Origin: Pelobacter propionicus DSM 2379
GTDB taxonomy: Bacteria > Desulfobacterota > Desulfuromonadia > Geobacterales > Pseudopelobacteraceae
Length of the DNA stretch: 64,000 nt
Assembly (NCBI RefSeq): GCF_000015045.1
Contig: NC_008607.1
Coordinates: forward strand, 1-64,000
Reading direction: 5' to 3'
The notes under the pieces: model-generated
Database searches by the model: none
What the model was told of the DNA's origin: nothing
What the model saw: the letters and a program-made list of their open reading frames with translations, nothing else
Part shown: piece by piece, positions 34,275 through 42,568 of the stretch
Position numbering within the stretch: position 1 is the stretch's first letter
How the letters are laid out: each line of letters opens with the position of its first letter
Position numbers and translations under genes: made by a program

Positions 34275-37232
34275 GTGAAACGTCGTTGGGAAAGAGAAGA
34301 TCTTGAACTGCATTGGGGGTTGCTGCCTCCAGAATTGAAGCTGCTCCGCAACAAGAGCGGTGCCACCCGGCTGGGTTTCATGCTTCTTTTGAAATTTTTC
34401 CAGTTGGAGGGGCGATTCCCGAGTGCTCCCCACGAAATTCCAGAACAGGCCGTGATCTTCCTATCCGAGCAAACCCAGGTTCCTCCTGAGGCTTGGCAAG
34501 ATTACCCTTGGGAAGGAATTACCATCCGACGGCATCGCTCCGAAATCCGCAAATGGACGGGATTTCGTGAAGCTACCCTGAAAGATGCTAAAAAGTTGGA
34601 GTCCTGGCTCCTGAATGATGTTCTGCCTACGGAACATCGGTATGATCGTTTGAAGGAAGCGGCTTTGAGCCATTGCCGGACCATGCGGATTGAGCCGCCT
34701 GGCCCAGAGCGACTTAAACGCCATATCCGGGCTGCGGCTCATGCTCACGAAACCCGGTTCTGCGAAGGCGTCTACCAGCAGTTGTCATCGAGCGTGGTGG
34801 AACGGCTTGAAAAACTGTTGAGACCGCAACCAATCGCGGATGGCGAATCCGAGTGGACCGCCTGGCAAAACCTGAAGGCTGACCCTGGAAAGGCTGGCGT
34901 TGAAAGCGTCAAAGAGACCGCTGCCCGATTGAGGTTGGTGCGGGAAGTCGGGCTTCCAGCAACTCTTTTCGCAGGGGTTCCCCCAAAGCTCCTGGAACGA
35001 TATGCCAAGCGGGCCTCCGTAGAAGAACCCTTCGAGCTTCGTCGTCATGGTAAACCTCTTCAGGCAACGATCCTCGCGGCATACCTCCACCATCGAAGCG
35101 AAGAATTGACTGACCACCTCGTGGATCTATTGGTGGAGATTATCCACAAGATGGGAAAACGGGCAGAAAAGAAGGTTGAGGAACAACTGTCCGGCCAACT
35201 CAAGAAGGTGCCCGGCAAGCTCGGAGTTCTGGTCCGCATGGCAGAAGCGTGTCTGAACGCGCCGGAAGGCGTGGTAAAACAGGTTATCTATCCGGTGGCT
35301 TCCGAAGATCTCTTGAAAACCATACTCCAAGAGATCCAAAACTCCGGTCCGGCTTACCATAACACTGTGAGGATTGCGCTCAAGCGCTCTTATCAATCAC
35401 ACTACCGGCGGATGCTCCCTGAGTTGCTGGGCACCTTGGAGTTCAAGTGCGAGAATGCCCGGTATAAGCCTGTGATGGATGCTCTGGCAGTGCTGAAGGC
35501 ATATTTGCCGCACAAGGCGCCGTCTTATCCAGAAGGGACGAAGGTGCCCATCGAGGGAGTTGTTCGCCCCATATGGATGCCGTTGGTTATTGAAGCGGCT
35601 GGTGCTCCCCCGAAGATCAATCGCGTAGCTTACGAGATCTGCGTCCTGAAGGCGCTTCGCGAGCAGCTCCGGTGCCGGGAAATTTGGGTGATGGGCAGCC
35701 GCCGATATCGGAACCCAGATGATGACCTTCCCCAGGATTTCGAGGCCAGACGGGAGGAATATTACGCTGATTTAGGTATTCCCACGGACGCGAAAGCACT
35801 CACGGCTCTCATAAAAGAGGAAATGACCCGCGGTCTTGCAGCTCTGAATGAAGGGATGCCTGGCAATTCCAAAGTGAAAATTCTTCCTAAAAAAGGCGGG
35901 AGGATCTCAGTCTCACCCCTTGAGCCGCAGGCAGAACCGGAGAGCCTCGGTGAGCTCAAGATTGAAATGGCTCGCCGATGGCCCATGACGAGTCTCTTGG
36001 ATGTCTTGAAGGAAACCGATCATCAAGTGGCTTTTACCCAATTCCTCCGGAGCGGAACCGAACGAGAGCACCTGGACCGTCGCGTGCTTCGTCGCCGCCT
36101 CCTACTCTGCCTCTATGGACTCGGCACCAATACTGGCCTCAAACGCATGGCAACAGGGCAAGGAGATGATTCCCCCAAGGACCTGCAGTATGTCCGGCGT
36201 CGTTTTCTTTCGCTCGAAGGTCTGCGTCATGCCATAGCCCAAGTGGTTAATGCAACCCTGGATGTCCGCCTGCCTCAGATATGGGGCGATGCTACCACGT
36301 CCTGCGCCTCGGATTCCAAGCAGTTCGGTGCCTGGGACCAGAACCTTCTCACGGAATGGCACAACCGTTATGGCGGGCGTTGTGTGATGGTCTACTGGCA
36401 CGTCGAGAAGAAATCCACCTGCATCTACTCGCAGTTCAAACGTGTGTCCTCCTCAGAGGCCGCCGCCATGATCGAAGGGGTGTTGCGCCATTGCACAGAG
36501 ATGGAGGTGGAGCGCCAATACGTGGATAGTCACGGGCAGAGTGAAGTTGCCTTCGCTTTCTGCCGTTTGCTGGGCTTCGAGTTGATGCCACGGCTCAAAG
36601 GCATCCATCGCCAACGACTTTATCTGCCTGAATCTGGACAGACCTATCCGAACATCGATTTGGTGTTAGCCTCAAGGTCCATCAACTGGGATATCATTGA
36701 GCAGCAACTTGACGCCATGGTGAAACATACCGTGGCCCTGAAAATGGGAATGGTCGATGCTGAGAGCATTCTGCGCCGCTTCACCCGATCAAACATCCAG
36801 CATCCGGCTTACAAAGCCTTCGCGGAACTTGGCAAAGCCATCAAGACGATTTTCCTGTGTCGCTATTTGGGCTCCGAGGAACTGCGGCGCGAGATCCACG
36901 AAGGCCTGAATGTCGTGGAAAACTGGAACAGCGCCAATGGGTTTATCTTCTATGGCAAAGGAGGCGAGTTGGCAACTAATCGACGAGAGGACCAGGAAAT
37001 GGGCTTGCTCTGTTTGCATCTTCTCCAGGCGAGTCTCGTATTCATAAACACGCTGATGATACAGCGAGTTCTCACCGGCGCACCTTGGTCAACCACATTA
37101 GGGACGCGGGATCTGGCCGCCCTAAACCCACTGCTCTACCATCACATCAACCCCTACGGCGTCTTTGATCTGGATTTGGATGCGAGGCTTCCGCTTGGGG
37201 ATTACATGCCGACGGGTGCCCCGGCTACTTGA
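34275..37232 (+). CDS. tnpA: Tn3-family transposase
   Basis: This is a large DDE transposase (985 aa, normal for Tn3) that drives replicative transposition and forms cointegrates. Acidic residues at the expected places are in [14 protein letters not shown] (about residue 671), [13 protein letters not shown] (about 750) and [12 protein letters not shown] (about 882). The N-terminal part has the DNA-binding architecture of the family. A GTG start is used. The stop codon lies inside the 44-bp terminal repeat that ends at 37264, so the gene is complete and the right end of the element is present. Family assignment is firm. Confidence 0.95.
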   Translation: MKRRWEREDLELHWGLLPPELKLLRNKSGATRLGFMLLLKFFQLEGRFPSAPHEIPEQAVIFLSEQTQVPPEAWQDYPWEGITIRRHRSEIRKWTGFREATLKDAKKLESWLLNDVLPTEHRYDRLKEAALSHCRTMRIEPPGPERLKRHIRAAAHAHETRFCEGVYQQLSSSVVERLEKLLRPQPIADGESEWTAWQNLKADPGKAGVESVKETAARLRLVREVGLPATLFAGVPPKLLERYAKRASVEEPFELRRHGKPLQATILAAYLHHRSEELTDHLVDLLVEIIHKMGKRAEKKVEEQLSGQLKKVPGKLGVLVRMAEACLNAPEGVVKQVIYPVASEDLLKTILQEIQNSGPAYHNTVRIALKRSYQSHYRRMLPELLGTLEFKCENARYKPVMDALAVLKAYLPHKAPSYPEGTKVPIEGVVRPIWMPLVIEAAGAPPKINRVAYEICVLKALREQLRCREIWVMGSRRYRNPDDDLPQDFEARREEYYADLGIPTDAKALTALIKEEMTRGLAALNEGMPGNSKVKILPKKGGRISVSPLEPQAEPESLGELKIEMARRWPMTSLLDVLKETDHQVAFTQFLRSGTEREHLDRRVLRRRLLLCLYGLGTNTGLKRMATGQGDDSPKDLQYVRRRFLSLEGLRHAIAQVVNATLDVRLPQIWGDATTSCASDSKQFGAWDQNLLTEWHNRYGGRCVMVYWHVEKKSTCIYSQFKRVSSSEAAAMIEGVLRHCTEMEVERQYVDSHGQSEVAFAFCRLLGFELMPRLKGIHRQRLYLPESGQTYPNIDLVLASRSINWDIIEQQLDAMVKHTVALKMGMVDAESILRRFTRSNIQHPAYKAFAELGKAIKTIFLCRYLGSEELRREIHEGLNVVENWNSANGFIFYGKGGELATNRREDQEMGLLCLHLLQASLVFINTLMIQRVLTGAPWSTTLGTRDLAALNPLLYHHINPYGVFDLDLDARLPLGDYMPTGAPAT

Positions 37233-37264
37233 TACCTGGTGACACGAATGTTGGATTTACCCCA
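37221..37264 (-). repeat. Right terminal repeat of the Tn3-type element
   Basis: Read on the minus strand this begins GGGGTAAATCCAACATTC and covers the tnpA stop. It matches 9943-9986 at 43 of 44 positions. The five bases outside, AGATA (37265-37269), are the same as the five bases preceding the Tn3-like end at 45996. Confidence 0.8.
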
Positions 37265-37382
37265 GATAAGTCATCTAAACCATTCCTGGAGCTGGCCAGG
37301 CTCGCCGATCCGGATCAGCTCGCCGGCGTACTCCGGAACACAACATATAGGGGTTTACGTTTGTGGTTTTATCGTTCCTGGA

Positions 37383-37565
37383 GGGAGTGGGGCGGGTGAA
37401 AGAAATGAAAGAAACGACTCGCCCGGGCTGAGAGCCTTTCCAGCCCGAGCGAGCGGTTTCCAGGCCGTTTAAAGCTATCGTCTGCAGGAGGAGGAGCGGG
37501 GGGGCGTTCCCGTGATCCTCCGGAAGATGATTGCTTTGGCCCAAGCTGACGGGTGGGGGACTCCC
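37383..37565. ncRNA. Candidate structured RNA, copy 1
   Basis: This is the first of three related elements (others at 40208 and 41202). The ends pair as GGGAGT (37383-37388) with ACTCCC (37560-37565). Hairpin A is CTCGCCCGGGCTG with CAGCCCGAGCGAG (37418-37453). Hairpin B is ATCGTCT (37477) with AGATGAT (37525), enclosing GGAGG/CCTCC and CGGG/CCCG. Unpaired purine-rich GTGAAAGAAATG and GGTTTCCAGGCCG segments are conserved among copies. There is no open frame common to the copies. Strand is undecided: one wobble pair favours plus, two favour minus. No named family is recognised. Confidence 0.6.
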
Positions 37566-37664
37566 GCAAGGTGCTGGCCGGTGAACGGCCACCGGCCGCA
37601 ACTGAGAGATTAGAGGTGATGTTTTTGTGCTCGTAGCCAAAACCCGAAGGGGTTAAAAATATAA

Positions 37665-37693
37665 CGCCAGCCGCTACAATGTCACGGCTGGCG
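37665..37693 (-). terminator. Terminator after the DUF3560 gene
   Basis: CGCCAGCCG and CGGCTGGCG form a perfect 9-bp stem with an 11-base loop. On the minus strand it is followed by TTATATTTTT. It lies 26 bases beyond the stop of the gene at 37719-39428. Confidence 0.8.
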
Positions 37694-37718
37694 GTGGGTT
37701 AAATACAAACGGCCCTTG

Positions 37719-39428
37719 TTATGCTCTTAAAACCACAAGGGCAACGCTCACGCCGGTTCCTTGCTCCTGAAAACTTCCTTCAGGTAATGTTTCCCAAAGA
37801 TCCGCAATATTTTTAAACTCTTCCCGCTGGCGTGGACCGTTCGCGCAAAGAGATATCAAGCGGCCCCCAGGCTTCAGCATCCCGAAGGCGTGCCGGATGT
37901 GTTTGATGTCGGCGCCGTTCACGAAAGGCGGGTTTGCAATGATCCTGTCGAACTGTTCGCCGGTCCATTCAAGGAAATCGGCGCAATGCACGGCTGTCAG
38001 CGGAAATTCCGTCTCAAGCCTTGCCGCTAATTTCTGATTGATTTCAACCGCTGTGACGCTGCCCCGCTCCGGATTGTGGTCAAACATGCTGCCGCCCATC
38101 GCGCCGATCAGGTTTCCAGTTCCTGCGCTCGGCTCCAGCACATCCATGCCGGGCTCGATCTCTGCCAGTTCGACCATATAAGCCGCGATCCCTGGAGGCG
38201 TCGGGAAGAGCTGATCAACTGCCACGGTCTGCACGCCTGCCTTGAGGCTGTCTTTCATGGCCTGGATCTCGGCCGGCATTGCTTCCGGTGCGGCCGGCGT
38301 CGGTGCCTTGGCCGGCGCGTCCTCGGAGATTATCAGGCTGCGGTCATCCTCGCCGAGTATCCGGCCCTCGGCCCTGGCCTGTTCAACCTGGCCGGCGCTC
38401 ATCAATGCGCTGAGTTTGTCAAACGGCATGGTGCGCGTAAAGTCTCGGCCGCCGTTGCCCCAATTGTCAAGGACCGTGACGCTTACCTTATTGACCTTGA
38501 CGATCTTCGACCAGCAGCCCCGGCCACGACCTGTTGCCCAACATTTGCAAGCGCCGCCCTTTTCCGGCTTGGTCTGGTCCGCCTTGGTTCCTCCCGCCTC
38601 ATCGAGCATTGCCCGTTCATAAGACAGCCGGTTGTCATAGTGGGATATCCAGCGGTTACACCATTCAATAACCCGGCGCTTTGCAGCTGTCGCCATTTCC
38701 AGGGCGGTTTCAAAGTCAAGCTCCCCGTCTTCGAGTCGGCGGGTGTCTTCGTGAGATAAACCACCTTCCCAGGTAACGAGCAACGCGGGTAAAAGCTCGC
38801 GGCCATCTTTCAAAGTTACGCCTCGGGCTTCCGGGTCCGTGTAAGCCTTTAAAAACTTCTCAGCTTCCTTCCTGGTCCGTTCCTGTTTTCGCTTGTCCGC
38901 TTCAATGGTTTTAATTCTCCGTGCGCGAACGTCCGGACGTTCCTTGTATTTGGCATGTGACAACGCACCGGCTGCGCGGCTGGTCCAGTATTTTGCCTGA
39001 TCCCACATTTTGACGGCTTTCCTCATACCGTTTTCAATTTGCTCCGCATGTTTTCGGGCGTGTTTCTCGCTATGATGCCCAACAAGGATAGGTTGACCAA
39101 ACGGGATTCCGTCGGCAATGCTCTTGACGTGTGCCGTTGCTTTCTGGCTGTCCCCTGCTCTGCGGTCGCTGTAGTCTTCGAAGCGTTCCGCTCTCTGCTC
39201 GGCACGGTCAACAAGGCTTGTGTCCTCGTCGCCGATCTCCTCGCAAAGTTCTAAAAGCAAATCTTCCCTTGCCGGCGTCCACATAGGAGCAACAAAAAGA
39301 TCCTGTTTCGGTGCCCACTTGAAACCGGCAGTTTTAACCCTGGTGTATGTTTCGGAGTCGAGCCGGGTCATACTATAAAGCCTCAGTTTATTATCATCCG
39401 GTGAGTAGGTCGCTGTCATTCCGTTCAT
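37719..39428 (-). CDS. DUF3560 protein with C-terminal N6-type methyltransferase domain
   Basis: The N-terminal part (ATYSPDDNKLRLYSMTRLDSETYTRVKTAGFKWAPKQDLFVAPMW) is a DUF3560-type plasmid domain. A charged middle region follows. The C-terminal 140 residues form a methyltransferase with the SAM-binding loop VLEPSAGTGN and catalytic motif IIANPPF. Such proteins occur on large plasmids and integrative elements, often near PRTRC genes, and may modify element DNA or resist host restriction. The ATG at 39428 has GGAGGG upstream and follows the small gene at 39487; a longer frame from 39617 would overlap that gene. A terminator follows. Confidence 0.85.
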   Translation of the reverse strand: MNGMTATYSPDDNKLRLYSMTRLDSETYTRVKTAGFKWAPKQDLFVAPMWTPAREDLLLELCEEIGDEDTSLVDRAEQRAERFEDYSDRRAGDSQKATAHVKSIADGIPFGQPILVGHHSEKHARKHAEQIENGMRKAVKMWDQAKYWTSRAAGALSHAKYKERPDVRARRIKTIEADKRKQERTRKEAEKFLKAYTDPEARGVTLKDGRELLPALLVTWEGGLSHEDTRRLEDGELDFETALEMATAAKRRVIEWCNRWISHYDNRLSYERAMLDEAGGTKADQTKPEKGGACKCWATGRGRGCWSKIVKVNKVSVTVLDNWGNGGRDFTRTMPFDKLSALMSAGQVEQARAEGRILGEDDRSLIISEDAPAKAPTPAAPEAMPAEIQAMKDSLKAGVQTVAVDQLFPTPPGIAAYMVELAEIEPGMDVLEPSAGTGNLIGAMGGSMFDHNPERGSVTAVEINQKLAARLETEFPLTAVHCADFLEWTGEQFDRIIANPPFVNGADIKHIRHAFGMLKPGGRLISLCANGPRQREEFKNIADLWETLPEGSFQEQGTGVSVALVVLRA

Positions 39429-39486
39429 TTTAATTCCCTCCCTTTCTTGGTTGCCGGTTACAAGGCCACCGGCGGGGCAAATTGGA

Positions 39487-39669
39487 TTACTGTGAAAAAT
39501 CTTCGCTAGACTTCTCCCCGGCACTTTCAGAAACAAGCGCATAAGCCGCTTTCGCAACCTTGCCGATTTTCTCCTTTTCCCCTGTGCTCTTAGATGCGAG
39601 AATGTAAGCCGCTTCAAGATCTGTTGCGGCCCTCGTCAAAAACTCTAAAACCGTAAGTCTGATTTTCAT
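39487..39669 (-). CDS. Small plasmid protein, unknown
   Basis: A 60-aa protein starts at an ATG with GGGAGGAAAG just upstream and ends 58 bases before the DUF3560 gene in the same direction. Sequence is MKIRLTVLEFLTRAATDLE and an alanine-rich helical remainder (AYILASKSTGEKEKIGKVAKAAYALV). It is not recognised. The good ribosome site and operon position support it as a gene. Confidence 0.55.
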   Translation of the reverse strand: MKIRLTVLEFLTRAATDLEAAYILASKSTGEKEKIGKVAKAAYALVSESAGEKSSEDFSQ

Positions 39670-39728
39670 GGTCTTTCCTCCCGTTTGCTTTTAGATTCCT
39701 GAACCCTCTCGGGCTCTGCTGTTGCTCT

Positions 39729-39848
39729 GTTTTTTTGTGTGGAGGCTTTTTCTGTGCCTCGATGCTTGCTTTTGAGTTCCTTCACCCCTCACTTTCAATG
39801 GGGGTAAGGAATTCAAAAGCCTGTCGAGGCAAGTCCGCACAAAAAAAC
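39729..39848. repeat. 120-bp near-perfect palindrome
   Basis: GTTTTTTTGTGTGG at the left pairs with CCGCACAAAAAAAC at the right. Nested inside are TGCCTCGA/TCGAGGCA and GCTTTTGAGTTCCTT/AAGGAATTCAAAAGC, with ACCCC/GGGGT near the centre at about 39789. A palindrome this long in the upstream region of plasmid-type genes could be a single-strand origin, a transfer or replication site, or a strong transcription barrier. It lies 60 bases upstream of the small gene at 39487. It covers part of the gene-free stretch 39670-40564. Confidence 0.7.
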
Positions 39849-40005
39849 TAAAGCAATGCTTCCAGGTGCAGCGCTGCCCTGGCCGGAATGAAGCGGCTCA
39901 CGAGGCATGACAACGGGTGTATCGTTGGCGTGACTCGGTGAAGAGCGGAATGCAGGGAAAAGGGTAAAAGCAAACTGCCGTTGATCCTGGCGGGGGGATC
40001 GTAAG

Positions 40006-40075
40006 GGGGGTAAGGCGTACCCCCATTACATGAAACTATCGGAATGCCTATCGAGGTCCACCCGATAGGCTTTCC
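40006..40075. repeat. Two more strong hairpins
   Basis: GGGGGTAAGGCGTACCCCC (about 40006-40025) and GCCTATCG...CGATAGGC, flanked by GGAA/TTCC (about 40041-40075), are both self-complementary. The remainder of 39850-40207 shows no gene. These structures and the 120-bp palindrome make 39.7-40.1 kb the most likely control region (replication, transfer or leader) of the plasmid-like segment. Confidence 0.5.
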
Positions 40076-40207
40076 GCCTGACCGCTTAAAGCGACTGTTT
40101 CAGTACAGGAGAGAACGGAGTGAGCGGATGGAATGAAATAGCGGCTTTGGTCCAAGACAGTGACACTAGATGTTGTGGTGTGGGGTTGAGGTGATTTTGT
40201 TCCTGGA

Positions 40208-40389
40208 GGGAGTGGGGCGGGTGAAAGAAATAAAAGAAACGTCTCCCCGAGCTGAGAGACTTTCCAGCCCGGGGAGTGGTTTCCAGGCCGCTTAAGGCTA
40301 TCGTCTGCAGGAGGAGGAGCGGGGGGGCGTTCCCGCGACCCTCCGGAAGATGATTGCATTGGCCCAAGCTGATTGGGTGGGAGACTCCC
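40208..40389. ncRNA. Candidate structured RNA, copy 2
   Basis: Closing stem GGGAGT (40208-40213) with ACTCCC (40384-40389). Hairpin A is CTCCCCGAGCTG (40243) with CAGCCCGGGGAG (40265-40276); both arms differ from copy 1, yet pairing is kept. Hairpin B has ATCGTCT (40300) with AGATGAT (40338). After the element, TTTTGTGTTA and TCGGCCGG recur as in copy 3. It lies downstream of the thermonuclease gene stop on the minus strand; no gene starts within 170 bases on the plus strand. Confidence 0.6.
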
Positions 40390-40564
40390 GAAAGGTGCCG
40401 TTAAGGTTTTGTGTTAGTCGGCCGGGACCCGCAGGGCTGAGACTCGGACGGCCTTTAGTTCGAGGCTCGGGGCGAAGCCTCCCAGAGCGTAAACACCCGA
40501 AAAAAGAGTTTAAATGCTAAAGATATGTTTCATCATAGAAAACATTTTAAAAGCAGCTTTTCCG

Positions 40565-41128
40565 CTAATTTTGATCTCGCCGGCTTTTTTTAAGTAACTT
40601 GCGGAACTCCCACGGTGGTTGCGGATTATTCTGCTGCCACAACCCTTTTTTTGCCTTCCTAGCCTGCGCCTCCGCCTGAATGTATTCGCTGGCATAAGGC
40701 CGGTCCAGGTATTGACGGTATGCCCAGGCCCAACCATCAGCAACCATCTCCTTGTTTATGTTTCGGTTGCCAAACATCACGATTGAGACGACTCGATGAT
40801 ATCGGTCAACGGCCATCACTTCCAGTCGGACATTCTGCCGCTCGATTTTCTGCTGGAGAGCCTGAAGCGCTTCCTCTCCATAAGGTTGACCTGGCTTGCT
40901 GATTTTGCCTGTTCGTTTATTACCTTTCTCTGTCTCTGGGCAATCGATGCCATAAAAACGAACTTTGACTTTATTACCGGAGCGGTCAGTCACCTGGATG
41001 GTGTCTCCGTCGCTGACCTTTGAAACGGCTCCCTCGATGATCCGGAGGGGTTCCTTGGCCAGGGCCGGTAAGGCGCAAGAGAGGGTGAGAGCAAATACAA
41101 TAATGTTTTTAACTAGATGCCGAATCAT
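40565..41128 (-). CDS. Exported thermonuclease (SNase fold)
   Basis: A signal peptide (NIIVFALTLSCALPALA) is followed by a staphylococcal-nuclease domain: VSDGDTIQV, VRFYGIDCPE and VDRYHRVVS carry the residues that bind calcium and phosphate in the family. It would degrade DNA or RNA outside the cytoplasm. The ATG at 41128 with CAGGAGG upstream is preferred to an ATG at 41164. Plasmids and conjugative elements often carry such nucleases (for example near transfer genes). Candidate RNA copy 3 ends 74 bases upstream of the start on the minus strand. Confidence 0.88.
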   Translation of the reverse strand: MIRHLVKNIIVFALTLSCALPALAKEPLRIIEGAVSKVSDGDTIQVTDRSGNKVKVRFYGIDCPETEKGNKRTGKISKPGQPYGEEALQALQQKIERQNVRLEVMAVDRYHRVVSIVMFGNRNINKEMVADGWAWAYRQYLDRPYASEYIQAEAQARKAKKGLWQQNNPQPPWEFRKLLKKSRRDQN

Positions 41129-41201
41129 GATTGCCTCCTGTAAGAAAACGGTTAACCTGGTCAACCCAGTTGTTTATATCATAGGTTCATTTTGTTTTGG
41201 A

Positions 41202-41383
41202 GGGAGTCGGGCGGGTAAAAGAAATGAATGAAACGACTCGACGAACTGAAAGCTTTAATCAGTCGGCGAGTGGTTTCCAGGCCGTTTAAAGTTACCGGCT
41301 GAAGAAGGGTAGGGCAGGGAACGTTCTGCAATACCCTTTGAAGCTGGTTACTTTGGCCCAAGCTAACAGGGTGGGGGACTCCC
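41202..41383. ncRNA. Candidate structured RNA, copy 3
   Basis: Closing stem GGGAGTC (41202-41208) with GACTCCC (41377-41383). Hairpin A is CTCGACGAACTG (41237) with CAGTCGGCGAG (41260-41270). Hairpin B is ACCGGCT (41294) with AGCTGGT (41342), enclosing GGGTA/TACCC (41307/41332) and CAG/CTG. Compared with copies 1 and 2, changes in one arm of hairpin B are matched in the other, which is compensatory evidence for an RNA fold. It lies between the divergent thermonuclease and small-protein genes. Confidence 0.6.
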
Positions 41384-41520
41384 GGAAGGAGCCTGTTTTT
41401 TTGTGTTATCGGCCGGTTGACTATGGATTTATAATGTTAGATCGGTAGCAATACCGGCTGGTTAATGTATGGTCTCAACATAGATAGTTTGATTTATGAA
41501 AGTGTGGAGGTCACCAGACT

Positions 41521-41739
41521 TTGACCAATGAAAAGAAGATGTTAGGTTGCAACTCATACTCCATCTGCTGTACTCCTGAGTCTCAAGACTACAATGATCT
41601 GTGTTATGAGGATAAGCAGAGGTTCGGGTATTTGGTCAATCGACTGAGGAAACAGGGTCACGACCTGAAGACTGCTCAAAAAATGGCATATCAGAATATC
41701 ACTTGTGAGAGCATACCGTTTGAACCCAATGGGAGATAG
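41521..41739 (+). CDS. Small Cys-rich protein, unknown
   Basis: This 72-aa protein with four cysteines (MLGCNSYSICCTPESQDYNDLC) and a helical middle (RFGYLVNRLRKQGHDLKTAQKMAYQ) starts at TTG with GGAGG 12 bases upstream, or at the ATG at 41539. It is not recognised. Two hairpins follow, so it is a single-gene unit downstream of candidate RNA copy 3. Confidence 0.5.
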   Translation: MTNEKKMLGCNSYSICCTPESQDYNDLCYEDKQRFGYLVNRLRKQGHDLKTAQKMAYQNITCESIPFEPNGR

Positions 41740-41746
41740 GGAAAAG

Positions 41747-41812
41747 ATGCGATTTCGCATTTTTCAACATGATGTTATCCCCTGTCGGAAGATCAAGTGT
41801 TTTCCGACAGGG
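41747..41812 (+). terminator. Two consecutive hairpins
   Basis: ATGCGATTTCGCAT followed by TTTT (41747-41764) is a terminator-like hairpin. CCCTGTCGGAA with TTCCGACAGGG (41780-41812) is a second stem, followed within 20 bases by a run of seven T. They separate the small protein gene from the 41908 gene. Confidence 0.7.
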
Positions 41813-41907
41813 GGATACCCGCTATCTTTTTTTATATTCTTCTTGCCATCTGCCCTCAAATGAGGTAGAAAAACAAGAAGAGTTGTTCACCTTTTTCGGA
41901 GGACTAA

Positions 41908-42561
41908 ATGAACCGAGCGATCTACGTGAATTTACCGGATGTCGAGTCAAGACTGCTAGAAGTCGGTCTCCCCTGTGTGGAGGAAATACATGCAGCTATA
42001 AAAAACGGTGAGTTACACCGCGATAGCTGCACTGCCAATGACCCAAGGGGCCTCCCTGGGCTTCTCGCCTGGGGTAAAACCGTCCGTGGTCTTCGCGACA
42101 CCCTTGCTCCGAAAGGCTGGACCCGTTTTGAGGGGAACAACTTAGCGGTCGCGCTTGACTCAACAGGAACCACCGCTATTGCGGTTGCAACAGGGGATAA
42201 GTGCACAGGGGATCCAAAACGGACCCCTGAAACCAAATATCCAAAAGGCCCCGCAATAGCAGCTGCCATCGAGCAAAATATAATACAGCTCGTACAAACA
42301 GCCTTCTCTTTTGTCGAAGAACTTGAGCAGGCACAGCAGAAACCACCCGTCTACACATGGCTACTACTCATTTCCCGCAATAAAAATGAGGTTCACAGTG
42401 AGCTATCACTCCCTCGCCTTATTACAGAGAAAGGGCATGTTGTGGAATGGGAAGAAAGAATACTCCTGCCACCATTCCCCATAGATGACGAATCAGGACC
42501 ACTTAATTACGAAGAGGAGAACGCCGGCGACGATATTGTTGTTGAAATATCACGGCGCTAA
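41908..42561 (+). CDS. Unknown protein paired with the ImmA/IrrE gene
   Basis: A 217-aa protein with a ribosome site (CGGAGG) starts 8 bases before its ATG and ends 7 bases before the regulator gene, so the two form an operon. Visible segments include GWTRFEGNNLAVALDSTGTTAIAVATGDKCTGDP and WLLLISRNKNEVHSELSLPRLI. No known motif is recognised. Adjacent ImmA/IrrE proteins commonly regulate or are coupled with such partners, so a defence or toxin-antitoxin-like role is possible but not shown. Confidence 0.65.
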   Translation: MNRAIYVNLPDVESRLLEVGLPCVEEIHAAIKNGELHRDSCTANDPRGLPGLLAWGKTVRGLRDTLAPKGWTRFEGNNLAVALDSTGTTAIAVATGDKCTGDPKRTPETKYPKGPAIAAAIEQNIIQLVQTAFSFVEELEQAQQKPPVYTWLLLISRNKNEVHSELSLPRLITEKGHVVEWEERILLPPFPIDDESGPLNYEEENAGDDIVVEISRR

Positions 42562-42568
42562 CTGAAAT

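Noticed and set aside
37383-41383. Could the three repeats be a CRISPR array, retron or group I/II intron?
   Set aside because: There are only three copies, kilobases apart, with no spacers, no cas genes, no reverse transcriptase and no intron core or endonuclease.
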